A stretch of 64,000 nucleotides of DNA from Bartonella sp. DB5-6 (GTDB taxonomy: Bacteria > Pseudomonadota > Alphaproteobacteria > Rhizobiales > Rhizobiaceae), in NCBI RefSeq assembly GCF_000278115.1, contig NZ_JH725114.1, positions 14,598-78,597 of the forward strand. Reading direction: 5' to 3'. Below are positions 7,559-16,894 of the stretch, in pieces (the stretch's first letter is position 1; each line of letters starts with the position of its first letter). Under the pieces are notes generated by a model. That model ran no database searches. It was given only the letters and a program-made list of their open reading frames with translations, and was not told the origin of the DNA. A program made the translations under genes and the position numbers.

Positions 7559-8806
7559 TTAAGCCCACTCACCCTTACGAAACACAGGAACTCTCATACC
7601 ATTTTGCGTAATGCCATCTATATCAATTTCACCTGAGCCAATCATCCAGTCAATATGAATCACACTTTTATTACCACCACGCGCTTCAATTTCTTCTACT
7701 GTCAACGATTCTCCATCTAAAAAGCATTTGGAATAACACTGCCCTAAAGCAATATGACATGCAGCATTTTCATCAAATAATGTGTTATAAAAAAGAAGAC
7801 CACTCTTAGAAATCGGTGAAGAATGTGGAACAAGAGCAACTTCACCCAATCGACTTGCCCCCTCATCACTTTGCAAAACTCGTTGCAAAACTTCCTGCCC
7901 TGTTGATGCACGTGCATCAACAATACGCCCCGCTTCAAACCGCATTTCAATATTATCAATAAGTGCTCCTTGATAAGAAAGAGGCTTCGTCGAACGTACA
8001 AAACCCTCCACCTTATATGCATGAGGCGTAGTGAATACTTCTTCTGTTGGAATATTAGGATTGCATACCACACCGTTTTGAGCCGCTGATGCACCACCAT
8101 GCCATTCATGATCATCTGCCAAACCAACTGTTAAATCAGTCCCTGTCCCTGTAAAGTGCAAAGCAGAAAAACGCTGCTCATTAAGCCAAGATGACCGTTG
8201 CTTCAAACTTGCATTATGGACAGCCCATGCGCGCACTGGGTCCTCATCTGTAACACGTGAAGCAGAAAAAATTGCAGTAGCTAACTTCTTAATCGCTTCA
8301 TTAAGCGGTAAAGAAGGGAACATTGTCTCAGCCCACCCTGCTGTCGGATAAGCAACTATCGACCAATTCATGGCAAAATTTGATATTTTTTTGAGAGCTG
8401 GCTGGTAAGCAATTGAAGTAGCTTTATTTAAACGTGAAACCTTATCAAAATCTTGATTGGAAAGTAGCAAAGGATTATCACCAACAATAGCTAAACGCGC
8501 AGCCCCATTTTCAAAAGCCTTCGCCATTCCCTCATATAACCAAGAAGGTGCACAATCAAAACTAGCAGTATGTGCGTTTTCAAAACGTGTAAGTGATAAC
8601 ATATCATCACTAAAAAGTGGAGTAACCACACCAGCCCCAACCTTATAGGCGTGATATGCAATACGCCTAACAAAAGGTAATGCCGAAACTGGAGCCGTCA
8701 AAATAAGATCCTGCCCCTCTTGTAAATTCAGTCCGACTTTTACCGTAATTTCTGCAAGACGATTAAGCATTTCGGGTGAAACGGTTTCATGAGTATCAAA
8801 GTGCAT
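7559..8806 (-). CDS. M29-family aminopeptidase (AmpS/aminopeptidase T type)
   Basis: The ATG at 8804-8806 (MHFDTHETVSPEML) is preferred to a TTG two codons earlier because GAGGG stands nine bases before it. The 415-residue protein has the M29 fold: an N-terminal domain, the glutamate-bearing PTEEVFTTP segment, and a C-terminal catalytic half with GRIVDA and the metal-binding HIALGQCY. M29 enzymes are cytoplasmic metal-dependent aminopeptidases of broad specificity. No stable operon partner is evident; mutM follows after about 57 bases. Confidence 0.88.
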   Translation of the reverse strand: MHFDTHETVSPEMLNRLAEITVKVGLNLQEGQDLILTAPVSALPFVRRIAYHAYKVGAGVVTPLFSDDMLSLTRFENAHTASFDCAPSWLYEGMAKAFENGAARLAIVGDNPLLLSNQDFDKVSRLNKATSIAYQPALKKISNFAMNWSIVAYPTAGWAETMFPSLPLNEAIKKLATAIFSASRVTDEDPVRAWAVHNASLKQRSSWLNEQRFSALHFTGTGTDLTVGLADDHEWHGGASAAQNGVVCNPNIPTEEVFTTPHAYKVEGFVRSTKPLSYQGALIDNIEMRFEAGRIVDARASTGQEVLQRVLQSDEGASRLGEVALVPHSSPISKSGLLFYNTLFDENAACHIALGQCYSKCFLDGESLTVEEIEARGGNKSVIHIDWMIGSGEIDIDGITQNGMRVPVFRKGEWA

Positions 8807-8836
8807 TACCAATATCCCTCTTTTGTTATGAAAAAG

Positions 8837-9691
8837 TTACCGGCTTCTGTACCGTTTTTCTAATACTGCAACAATTGCATTTAACTGATCTGGTGAAGGC
8901 ATAACATAGGCAGCCACAATTGATTTGCTTTCCCCTTCCTTATCTATACGATGAGGTGCAAATGTAGGAATGGGAACTTTATCAAGTTGTACTGCAACAA
9001 AAGACATGGCATGCACCTTATTCGCCTGCGTTATTTCTACCAGAAGAGGGGCGTTTTTCTTTTCCTCTGCTTTTATCTCTTTACTTGCTACGCTTGTGTC
9101 CATGAAACTCGGTGTATTGCCAGAACGTTCTTGGGCAAAAGCATAAGCAACATCATAAGGACGATCATTAGTAGGAACTTGAAGCGATCCATCACGTGAA
9201 CGCTTTTCATAAAAGGCATTTCCCCCTGCAACACGAACATAATGCATGTTTTTATAAGGAAAAGATAAACCTGCGGTATGAAAAAACTTAGCATTTTTAA
9301 GTTTCTGATCCCGTTCGCCGCGCAAAACAGCATCAGCTGCCTCTCTAACACGAGCAACAGATGCAGGCTCCGTCATAGGACGCGTTAAAACGCCGGGAGC
9401 AAACTGTTTGTACTGACCGACAACACTACAAATTGTTTTTGGATAGGCGGTTGAATTAACACGATTCATAACAACGGTTCCAACAGCTATCATTCCTTCA
9501 CGACTTGTACGATTTGACTCAAAATACATTGCACGCATAAGGCATTGGCGCTCAGTCAATGGATACATCACTGTTTTTGCCTTCTTATTATCATTTACTT
9601 TTCCAACACCAAAATGATCTGAAGCACATCCCACAATAACTAACGGCGCTAAAAAACAAGTAACAAAAACAGTCCAATAATTTTTTTTCAT
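8837..9691 (-). CDS. SleB-like cell-wall hydrolase, lipoprotein
   Basis: The 284-residue product has a signal sequence with a lipobox-like LVIVGC (Cys near residue 22), so it is probably lipid-anchored. Residues about 50-170 match the Hydrolase_2/SleB domain: RQCLMRAMYFESNRTSREG with the likely catalytic Glu, then VGTVVMNRV and CSVVGQYKQF. Such enzymes cleave peptidoglycan glycan strands. The C-terminal third is a low-similarity extension of unknown role. Many alphaproteobacteria carry this non-sporulation SleB relative in envelope remodelling. Confidence 0.8.
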   Translation of the reverse strand: MKKNYWTVFVTCFLAPLVIVGCASDHFGVGKVNDNKKAKTVMYPLTERQCLMRAMYFESNRTSREGMIAVGTVVMNRVNSTAYPKTICSVVGQYKQFAPGVLTRPMTEPASVARVREAADAVLRGERDQKLKNAKFFHTAGLSFPYKNMHYVRVAGGNAFYEKRSRDGSLQVPTNDRPYDVAYAFAQERSGNTPSFMDTSVASKEIKAEEKKNAPLLVEITQANKVHAMSFVAVQLDKVPIPTFAPHRIDKEGESKSIVAAYVMPSPDQLNAIVAVLEKRYRSR

Positions 9692-10303
9692 CTTTACAAC
9701 ACATTCTCACATCTTTGAAGTATTCAAAATTCGAATGAGTTTTAAATGTATCTTCAAAGAAAGTACACGATTAATTGTTACCGCTTAGTAAAATTTTAAT
9801 ACAAGTAGTAATTAAAAGGCATTTATGCGAAATAAAAAATAAAAAATTCTTAATTTACAGATCAATATTGTTATCCTTAATAGAAAAATGTAGCCACACA
9901 ACATCAACCTCTAACCAACCCTTATGCTTCAGTCGCCCAAAAAATAATATGCCTACGACAACTCTCCAACCACCCTATATACAAATAAAGATTGGAGCAC
10001 TAAAACTGTTTCCATCAATATTGAGGAAACTAACACGAATACCCTTCGACACAAATTTGAAAAAAATAAGGAGGGGGAAGCTTATCTCTCCGGATAAAGT
10101 GTACGCGATCGTATCATCTTATATCCAAATGTGTCAAATTGAGAAATAAAAATCTGCAATATTACTTTGAAAAGCCCCTTCATCACTTTTTTGACACTTG
10201 CTTGTAATACATTTATGATATTCTTCCTAAAACCATACCACAAGAAAATGCTCAATGATTTTTATCTTTAAAAACAAGCTCATTTTATACATCTGAGAAA
10301 AAA
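9692..10303. other. Intergenic region with no supported gene
   Basis: The 600-base AT-rich region separates the wall hydrolase from phoU, both on the minus strand. A 124-codon plus-strand frame at 9775-10149 has no ribosome-binding site, no domain and atypical composition; I treat it as chance. The notable content is the plus-strand promoter-like sequence at 10191-10219. Confidence 0.6.
10191..10219 (+). promoter_or_regulatory. Orphan sigma-70-like promoter
   Basis: TTGACA (10191-10196), exactly 17 bases, then TATGAT (10214-10219) make a near-consensus promoter pointing rightward. No plus-strand gene follows; the next feature is phoU in antisense. Either a small RNA or antisense transcript starts near 10226, or the match is chance. 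Confidence 0.4.
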
Positions 10304-11026
10304 TTAATCTGTTTTTTTCTCACCTACCCCAACTTTGTAGGTAAGATCATCGCGAGGACGGTCAGAAGACATATGATGGCCTGTTATGATATAATGCAGC
10401 ATTTCCGCAATATTGGTGACATGATCACCAATTCGTTCAATATTTTTTAAACAAAACAGTAAGTGCGTACAAACCGTAATATTACGCATATCCTCCATCA
10501 TGTACGTCAAAAGCTCACGAAAAAGAGAAGTATATAGAGCATCAATTTTACCATCGCGGTCACGTACTGCATCAACACGCTCCAATAAACGGCTCGTGTA
10601 AGCACCCAATACTTCCTTTAATTGACTGAGTGCTAAAGCTGTCATCGTTTCAAGCCCATGGTAAAAAGCAGTGGGTTGACGTGTTTCTGAAAGTGCTACC
10701 GTCCGCTTTGCAATGTTTTTAGCCATATCTCCAATCCGCTCAAGATCAGAAGAGATACGAATAGCACCAATAATTTCACGCAGATCAACAGCCATCGGTT
10801 GGCGCTTGCAAATAACGGTAATCGCTTTTTCATCAATGTCACGTTCTGCTTTATCTAAAAACAAATCATCAGCAATAACTGTCGTCGCAAGTTGAAGATC
10901 ATTACATACAATCGATGCAACAGAACGTTCAATCATCCTTTCTGCATGACTCCCCATTTCTGTAATCCTTGCTTGCAAATATTTTAGTTCTACATCATAA
11001 GAACGGACAGTATGGTTCATAGACAT
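10304..11026 (-). CDS. phoU: Phosphate transport regulator PhoU
   Basis: The 240-residue all-helical protein has two PhoU repeats. Typical segments are ERDIDEKAITVICKRQPMA and LERIGDMAKNIAKR in the first and IERIGDHVTNIAE in the second, which carry the acidic metal-binding positions. PhoU links the Pst transporter to the PhoR/PhoB phosphate response and limits uptake. AGGAG precedes the ATG by 8 bases. It is the last gene of pstSCAB-phoU, 22 bases after pstB, the canonical position. Confidence 0.95.
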   Translation of the reverse strand: MSMNHTVRSYDVELKYLQARITEMGSHAERMIERSVASIVCNDLQLATTVIADDLFLDKAERDIDEKAITVICKRQPMAVDLREIIGAIRISSDLERIGDMAKNIAKRTVALSETRQPTAFYHGLETMTALALSQLKEVLGAYTSRLLERVDAVRDRDGKIDALYTSLFRELLTYMMEDMRNITVCTHLLFCLKNIERIGDHVTNIAEMLHYIITGHHMSSDRPRDDLTYKVGVGEKKTD

Positions 11027-11047
11027 AGCTTATACTCCTTAATTCAC

Positions 11048-11806
11048 CTATCCAAAACGCCCTGTAATATAATCTTGTGTGCGTTGTTCTTTTGGTGAGG
11101 TGAAAATCGTTTCAGTCGCACCAACTTCTACTAAATGCCCCAAATGAAACATAGCCGTATATTGAGAAACACGTGCCGCCTGTTGCATGGAGTGTGTCAC
11201 AATAACAATTGTATAATTTTGTCGTAATGCATCGATAAGCTCTTCAATACGTGCTGTCGCAATTGGATCAAGAGCCGAACAGGGTTCATCCATCAAAATA
11301 ACTTCAGGACTAACTGCAATGGCACGCGCAATACACAAGCGCTGTTGCTGTCCTCCTGACAAACTTGTTCCTGCTTCATGAAGACGATCTTTCACTTCTT
11401 CAAATAAACCTGCCTGCCTCAAACTCTTTTCAACCACATTATGCAATTCGGCACGCGATTTGACTAAACCGTGAATGCGTGGTCCATAAGCAACATTCTC
11501 AAAAATAGATTTTGGAAAAGGACTTGGCTTTTGAAAAACCATCCCTACACGAGCGCGTAATTCTACAACATCAATCCTCTGGTCATAAATATTCTCCCCA
11601 TCTAAGGTAATAAGACCCGTTATTTTAGCACCTTCAATCGTATCATTCATACGATTGAAACAACGCAAAAAAGTCGATTTCCCACAACCGGAAGGACCTA
11701 TCAAAGCCGTAACCTGATGTTCAGGAATATCAAGCGTAATACCGTGCAACGCTTCTTTACTTCCATAAGAAACCTTTACATCTTGACCACGCATTTTAAT
11801 TTTCAT
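11048..11806 (-). CDS. pstB: Phosphate ABC transporter ATP-binding protein PstB
   Basis: The 252-residue ATPase has a complete nucleotide-binding set: Walker [10 protein letters not shown] near residue 34, Q-loop [12 protein letters not shown], signature LSGGQQQR, Walker [13 protein letters not shown], and the switch histidine in IVTHSMQQA. It powers phosphate import through PstC and PstA at the inner membrane. It lies between pstA and phoU in a minus-strand operon. Confidence 0.96.
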   Translation of the reverse strand: MKIKMRGQDVKVSYGSKEALHGITLDIPEHQVTALIGPSGCGKSTFLRCFNRMNDTIEGAKITGLITLDGENIYDQRIDVVELRARVGMVFQKPSPFPKSIFENVAYGPRIHGLVKSRAELHNVVEKSLRQAGLFEEVKDRLHEAGTSLSGGQQQRLCIARAIAVSPEVILMDEPCSALDPIATARIEELIDALRQNYTIVIVTHSMQQAARVSQYTAMFHLGHLVEVGATETIFTSPKEQRTQDYITGRFG

Positions 11807-11865
11807 TACAAAAACTCACCTTATTTGAAAACACAAACCTTATCAAAATTACTGCTTTATCGAAA

Positions 11866-13158
11866 TTATTGACGCCGCTCAAATCGACGACGTAAAAAAA
11901 CCGCAGAAATATTCATGATTGCAAGAAAAATCATTAATACGATAATAGCACCTGACGTCTTTTCAACAAAAGCGCGCTCTGCCTCACCTGCCCACATGAA
12001 AATTTGAACAGGCAAAGCTGTTGCTGGATCCATCGGTGTAGCAGGAATATTCACAACAAAAGCAACCATACCAATCAAAAGCAAAGGCGCAGTTTCACCC
12101 AGAGCTTGAGCCACTCCAATAATCGTGCCTGTCAAAATACCAGGTGCTGCTAAAGGAACAACATGATGAAAAACCATTTGTGTTTTCGATGCTCCCAGTC
12201 CTAAAGCTGCTGCGCGAATAGAAAGAGGAACTGCACGCAAAGCAGAACGTGTTGCAATAATGATTGTAGGAAGCGTCATAAGAGCCAAGACAAACCCACC
12301 AACGAAAGAGGCAGAACGTGGTAACCCAAAAAAATTAACAAAAACAGAAAGTCCTAAAAGACCAAAAACAATCGAAGGTACAGCTGCAAGATTATTGATA
12401 TTAACCTCAATAAAATCTGTAAATTTATTTTTGCGTGCATATTCTTCCAAATAAAGAGCCGTTGCTATCCCTATAGGGAGAGAAATCACTAGAACTATGA
12501 CTATCATGTAAAGAGAACCGATTATCGCAACACCTAGCCCCGCAGTCTCAGCACGACTTGAAGCACCAAATGTAAAAAAACCAAAATTAAATGTTTTATA
12601 AAGTGTACCATCGTGCACCAAGCGTCTTATCCATTCCACTTGGCGATTGGAGACTTTGCGGTTTTTTTCTGCTACGTGCAAATTAATCTGCCCTTTATAA
12701 GCAGAGTCAATATCTGCCGCTGCCAAAACTTTGATTTTTTGCGTTGTTCCAATCAGCTTTTGATCTTTCGTGATCATTTCACGTAGTTGAACACGTACAC
12801 TATTTGAAAACATACGATTAACATCCCGCAGAGATGCCTTATCATTTTGATCTACATCAAGCTTTTTCGCCAAAGCATTCCGTACAAGAAGCGGATAATT
12901 GGCAGTTATGAGTATTTGTGGATTTATTTCACGCTGCCCACTTGGATCAATGACCTTCTCATCTAAATAAATCGGTAACATCATTTCACTTTGAAAAAAA
13001 GCTGTATAACCTTGGCTAATGACGGTCCATAAAAGTGCACATAAAAAAAATAAACCAATAAAAATGGCAGTTAAACCATACGCACGGAAACGACGCTCAG
13101 CCCAATATCGGCGTTTGAGAACAATGTTGCGACGAGGAAAAAGAAAATCTTCATTCAT
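11866..13158 (-). CDS. pstA: Phosphate ABC transporter permease PstA (long form)
   Basis: At 430 residues it is longer than the roughly 290-residue enterobacterial PstA. The extra length is an N-terminal region with one membrane segment (residues about 27-50) and a periplasmic domain, as in rhizobial PstA. The C-terminal half is the ABC permease domain, with the coupling-loop motif AAALGLGASKTQMVFHHVVP. The start codon overlaps the pstC stop by four bases (ATGA), which indicates translational coupling. It forms the channel with PstC. Confidence 0.93.
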   Translation of the reverse strand: MNEDFLFPRRNIVLKRRYWAERRFRAYGLTAIFIGLFFLCALLWTVISQGYTAFFQSEMMLPIYLDEKVIDPSGQREINPQILITANYPLLVRNALAKKLDVDQNDKASLRDVNRMFSNSVRVQLREMITKDQKLIGTTQKIKVLAAADIDSAYKGQINLHVAEKNRKVSNRQVEWIRRLVHDGTLYKTFNFGFFTFGASSRAETAGLGVAIIGSLYMIVIVLVISLPIGIATALYLEEYARKNKFTDFIEVNINNLAAVPSIVFGLLGLSVFVNFFGLPRSASFVGGFVLALMTLPTIIIATRSALRAVPLSIRAAALGLGASKTQMVFHHVVPLAAPGILTGTIIGVAQALGETAPLLLIGMVAFVVNIPATPMDPATALPVQIFMWAGEAERAFVEKTSGAIIVLMIFLAIMNISAVFLRRRFERRQ

Positions 13159-14615
13159 TCATATTGTTCCCGATATTTACGCACGATGTAAAGAGCAAGA
13201 ACATTCATCAAAAGAGTCATAATAAAGAGTGTCATCCCTAAAGCAAACGCAACAAGAGTTTGTGGAGAATTAAACTCAAAATCACCTGTCAATTGATTAA
13301 CAATCTTAACCGTCATCGTAGTCATTGCTTCGAATGGATTAAGCGTTAAGTTCGCTGCAACACCTGCTGCCAAAACCACAATCATCGTCTCTCCAATTGC
13401 ACGCGATGCTGTCAATAAAATGGCTCCCATAATTCCTGGAAGTGCTGCTGGTAGAACAACTTTTTTAATCGTTTCAGATTGCGTTGCTCCTAAACCATAA
13501 GAGCCTTCGCGTAAAAAACGCGGAACAGCCGTAATAACATCATCGGACAAAGAAGAAACAAAAGGAATCAACATAATTCCCATCACAACTCCAGCAGTCA
13601 AAACACTTTGAGCCATAATAAAACCAACACCGCCCGAGAGAGAAACAGAGAGATCACGTAAAAATGGTCCTACAACCTTCAAAGCAAAAAAACCATAAAC
13701 AATAGTTGGAATACCAGCAAGTACTTCTAACAATGGTTTCACAATTGATCGCAATCGAGTAGAAGCATATTCGGCCATATAAAGAGCTGAAAATAATCCT
13801 ATAGGAACAGCAAAAAGCATTGCTACAAATGCAATATAAAGTGTACCGGCAAGAAGTGGTAGGAGACCAAATTGTCCCACTCCATTGCCCGAACCGCTAG
13901 CTGAAAAACGTGGATCCCAAACCGTTCCAAAAAAGAAATTTGAAAAGGGCACAGATTGAAAAAAACTCATCGTTTGAAAAAACATTGAGAGTGCAATGGC
14001 TACTGTCGTCAAAACAGCGACTATAGATGCACAAATCAACCCAATAATAATCAAACACTCAACCTTATTGCGTGCACGCTGACGCGGAGCAATTTGCATA
14101 ATTCCACAGATAAAACCTAAGAATGCAATGATAAAAATGATACCACGTCCAATAAATTGCAACTTTTCAGAAGAATTAACCCATGACTGTGCTAGTCTTA
14201 ATATATCATCTGATGTATCATGGGGCAAAACAAAGCCTTTGGTGAATAGTTGTGCCCGCATTTCTTCATACGAAGCGGTAGCAAAATCCCCCTCAAAGTG
14301 ATGAGCCATTTTTACCAAACTGCGGATAATCCCCAAAATAAGGTCATGATCCACACGCTCTGTCACATGCGCGCTATATGCCCAGACCTCTCGAGATGCG
14401 CTATATTCTAAATAAACGGCACTCCCACCATCCCAAAGAATTAAAAAAATGAGAGCTGGAATAACAGTCATCGAAAATGTCCACCAGCCATGATAAGAGG
14501 CACGAGAGTGCATTTTGTATTGTGCATATTCAAAATAGCGAGCACGCATATAAGAAACACAAAAGCCAATAAAACCAAGAAGCAATAACAGAAAAATAAT
14601 GAAAGAAATGCGCAT
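13155..14615 (-). CDS. pstC: Phosphate ABC transporter permease PstC (long form)
   Basis: The 486-residue permease has N-terminal membrane segments and a long periplasmic insert before the conserved ABC permease core (residues about 255-480), where the coupling motif GSYGLGATQSETIKKVVLP is visible. The extended form matches the rhizobial type rather than the 319-residue E. coli protein. The ribosome-binding site before the ATG at 14615 is weak, so the exact start is uncertain. It pairs with PstA in the inner membrane. Confidence 0.92.
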   Translation of the reverse strand: MRISFIIFLLLLLGFIGFCVSYMRARYFEYAQYKMHSRASYHGWWTFSMTVIPALIFLILWDGGSAVYLEYSASREVWAYSAHVTERVDHDLILGIIRSLVKMAHHFEGDFATASYEEMRAQLFTKGFVLPHDTSDDILRLAQSWVNSSEKLQFIGRGIIFIIAFLGFICGIMQIAPRQRARNKVECLIIIGLICASIVAVLTTVAIALSMFFQTMSFFQSVPFSNFFFGTVWDPRFSASGSGNGVGQFGLLPLLAGTLYIAFVAMLFAVPIGLFSALYMAEYASTRLRSIVKPLLEVLAGIPTIVYGFFALKVVGPFLRDLSVSLSGGVGFIMAQSVLTAGVVMGIMLIPFVSSLSDDVITAVPRFLREGSYGLGATQSETIKKVVLPAALPGIMGAILLTASRAIGETMIVVLAAGVAANLTLNPFEAMTTMTVKIVNQLTGDFEFNSPQTLVAFALGMTLFIMTLLMNVLALYIVRKYREQYE

Positions 14616-14678
14616 ATTGTCTTTACAATTTTTATAAAAAAGCAGTATAGAAAATCCCCACAGTGCAAATCTAGAAAA

Positions 14679-15722
14679 TTATTTCAAAGTCATCACTCTA
14701 CCAGCAGAAAAAGCAGAACGCTGCGCTTGGCGCTCTTTTTCGGAAGCAACAATCAAACCATATTCAGCCAATGGGCCATCTGGACCAATCATTTGGTCAG
14801 AAAGAAAAAAGTCGACATATTCCTGCAAACTGGGAACGATACCTAAATGAGCTTTCTTAACATAGAAAAAAAGTGGACGAGAAACAGGATATTTACCATG
14901 AGAGATTGTTTCAACAGTTGGCGCAAAACCGTTAATATCTGCGACCTTCAACCTATCAGCATTATTTTGATAAAAAGACAAACCAAAAATACCAATCCCT
15001 GTTTTATTAGAAGTCAGACGCGCAAATGTTTCAGAATAATCTCCATCAATATCAATAACCTTCCCATCCCTACGCACTGCAACACAAGCAGCGTGTATCG
15101 CCTTATCATTCATTCCCAAAGCTTTCATCGTCTCCACTGCTCCACTGGATTTACACCCCGCAGCTAGTAATTTTTCTTCAAAAACTTCACGCGTTCCATG
15201 CTTTTCTCCAGGAATATAAGCTGCTATTGTCCAATCAGGAAGAGCACTATTGACTGCATTCCATTTTGAAATATTATTGGGTTGTAATTTCCCATCTACA
15301 ATAATTTGAGCAGCAAGCGCCCTATAAACATCTACTGGCTGCAATTTCCAATCAGGACCATTTATATCTGTTGCAAAAACAATGCCATCATACCCGATGC
15401 GTATTTCCTCAACATCTTTCACACCAGCATCAAAACAAGACTGCAATTCACTTGGCTTCATCGCTCGTGAAGCATTAACGATATCAATTGTATTTTCTCC
15501 AACACCACGACAAAATTCCTTAATACCAACTCCTGTTCCTCCCGATTCAATAACTGGAACCTTAAAGTGAGGGTAAGTTTCTCCGAATATCTCAGCAACG
15601 ATTTTTTGATAAGGTAAAACTGTAGATGAACCAGTAATCTGAATTTGATCACGCGCTTTTCCCATACTTGTCAACACAAGTGCAAAAAATAGTCCTACTC
15701 CGACTGATAACACTGTCTTCAT
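14679..15722 (-). CDS. pstS: Periplasmic phosphate-binding protein PstS
   Basis: The start is placed at the ATG at 15720-15722, with AAGGAG seven bases upstream, rather than the in-frame TTG at 15749. The 347-residue product has a signal peptide (MKTVLSVGVGLFFALVLTSM) and the phosphate-binding segments ITGSSTVLPYQK and ESGGTGVGIKEFCRG near the mature N-terminus. It delivers phosphate to PstCAB. It is first in the operon, so regulation should act in the 15723-15867 spacer, where a 10-base inverted repeat lies. I see no convincing complete Pho box there. Confidence 0.94.
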   Translation of the reverse strand: MKTVLSVGVGLFFALVLTSMGKARDQIQITGSSTVLPYQKIVAEIFGETYPHFKVPVIESGGTGVGIKEFCRGVGENTIDIVNASRAMKPSELQSCFDAGVKDVEEIRIGYDGIVFATDINGPDWKLQPVDVYRALAAQIIVDGKLQPNNISKWNAVNSALPDWTIAAYIPGEKHGTREVFEEKLLAAGCKSSGAVETMKALGMNDKAIHAACVAVRRDGKVIDIDGDYSETFARLTSNKTGIGIFGLSFYQNNADRLKVADINGFAPTVETISHGKYPVSRPLFFYVKKAHLGIVPSLQEYVDFFLSDQMIGPDGPLAEYGLIVASEKERQAQRSAFSAGRVMTLK

Positions 15723-15736
15723 CCCTGCGCTCCTTA

Positions 15737-15791
15737 AAATGTGAATCAAAGCCTCTTGCTTGCATTAATGATTTAAATGTAATTCACATTT
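15737..15791. promoter_or_regulatory. Inverted repeat upstream of pstS
   Basis: AAATGTGAAT (15737-15746) and ATTCACATTT (15782-15791) are perfect inverted copies separated by 35 bases, just upstream of the pstS ribosome-binding site. This could be a pair of operator half-sites or an mRNA hairpin. No known regulator motif is recognised with confidence. Confidence 0.4.
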
Positions 15792-15867
15792 GCAACATAA
15801 CAAATATAAAAAAAGCAACATTTATAATTTTTCTGACAAAACCATATTATTTCCTTCTAAAACAAAT

Positions 15868-16806
15868 TTAATTGGAACGTTTGAATTCAATAACATCCCA
15901 GAACAGATGAGCAATATCCGTACCTGAAAAATGTTTAATTTCACGAATCCCAGTAGGAGACGTAACATTAATTTCTGTTATATAATCTCCGATCACATCA
16001 ATGCCTACAAGAAGAAGACCACGTTCCCGCAAAATTGAACCAATGCGTTTACAAATCTCATAATCACGTTTTGTTAAATCAATATTTTCCGCGCGACCTC
16101 CAACATGCATATTAGAGCGAACATCTGTTTCCGCAGCAATCCGATTAATCGCTCCAACAGGCATGCCATCAAGCAAAATAATCCGTTTATCCCCTTTTCG
16201 TACTGCACCTAAATAACGTTGAACAATAAAAGGTTCGCGGTAACTTTGGGCAAACATTTCTAACAACGATGCCAAATTGCGATCATCCTGCTTCAAATGA
16301 AAAACACCTGCCCCCCCGTTGCCATAGAGTGGCTTCACAATAATGTCTCCAAATGTAGCTCTAAAGGCTGTTATTTCTTCAATATCCTTCGTAATTAATG
16401 TTTCTGGCATCAAATCAGCAAATTCAGTAACAAAAATCTTTTCTGGACTATTGCGCACCCATGCTGGATCATTCACAACAAGCGTCTTGGGATGAATACG
16501 CTCTAATAAATGAGTCGTAGTGATATAATTGAGATCAAAGGGGGGATCTTGGCGTAAAAGAACCACATCCATATCCATTAATTTGGTGCGAACAGGACTC
16601 CCCAATTGGTAATAGTGTTCAGTATCATCATACACCGTCAATGCCTCTAATCGTGCAATCACACAACCATCACGCATAGATAAACGATCTGGTGTATAAT
16701 GAAAAAGAGTGTGTCCGCGTTCTTGCGCTGCTAAAGCAAGAGCAAATGTTGTATCTCCTTGAATCCGGAGTGTTGAAATATGATCCATCTGAATGGCAAT
16801 TTTCAT
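15868..16806 (-). CDS. gshB: Glutathione synthetase
   Basis: The 312-residue ATP-grasp enzyme joins glycine to gamma-glutamylcysteine. The N-terminal domain begins [11 protein letters not shown]. The ATP-grasp region contains [15 protein letters not shown] (glycine-rich loop, near residue 160) and the C-terminal metal-binding [15 protein letters not shown]. Length is normal for proteobacterial GshB (about 315). It is transcribed on the minus strand, divergently from the E1-like gene, with an 88-base shared spacer. Confidence 0.95.
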   Translation of the reverse strand: MKIAIQMDHISTLRIQGDTTFALALAAQERGHTLFHYTPDRLSMRDGCVIARLEALTVYDDTEHYYQLGSPVRTKLMDMDVVLLRQDPPFDLNYITTTHLLERIHPKTLVVNDPAWVRNSPEKIFVTEFADLMPETLITKDIEEITAFRATFGDIIVKPLYGNGGAGVFHLKQDDRNLASLLEMFAQSYREPFIVQRYLGAVRKGDKRIILLDGMPVGAINRIAAETDVRSNMHVGGRAENIDLTKRDYEICKRIGSILRERGLLLVGIDVIGDYITEINVTSPTGIREIKHFSGTDIAHLFWDVIEFKRSN

Positions 16807-16894
16807 GAATAAAACCTCCTTATAACTGAAAGCGGACTAGCCTATGTGCCATAAACTTTGTAAACAATAAAGGAACTATGACAAGAGGAAGCCT

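Noticed and set aside
9775-10149. 124-codon plus-strand frame between the wall hydrolase and phoU
   Set aside because: No ribosome-binding site, no recognisable domain and unusual composition; likely chance in AT-rich DNA.
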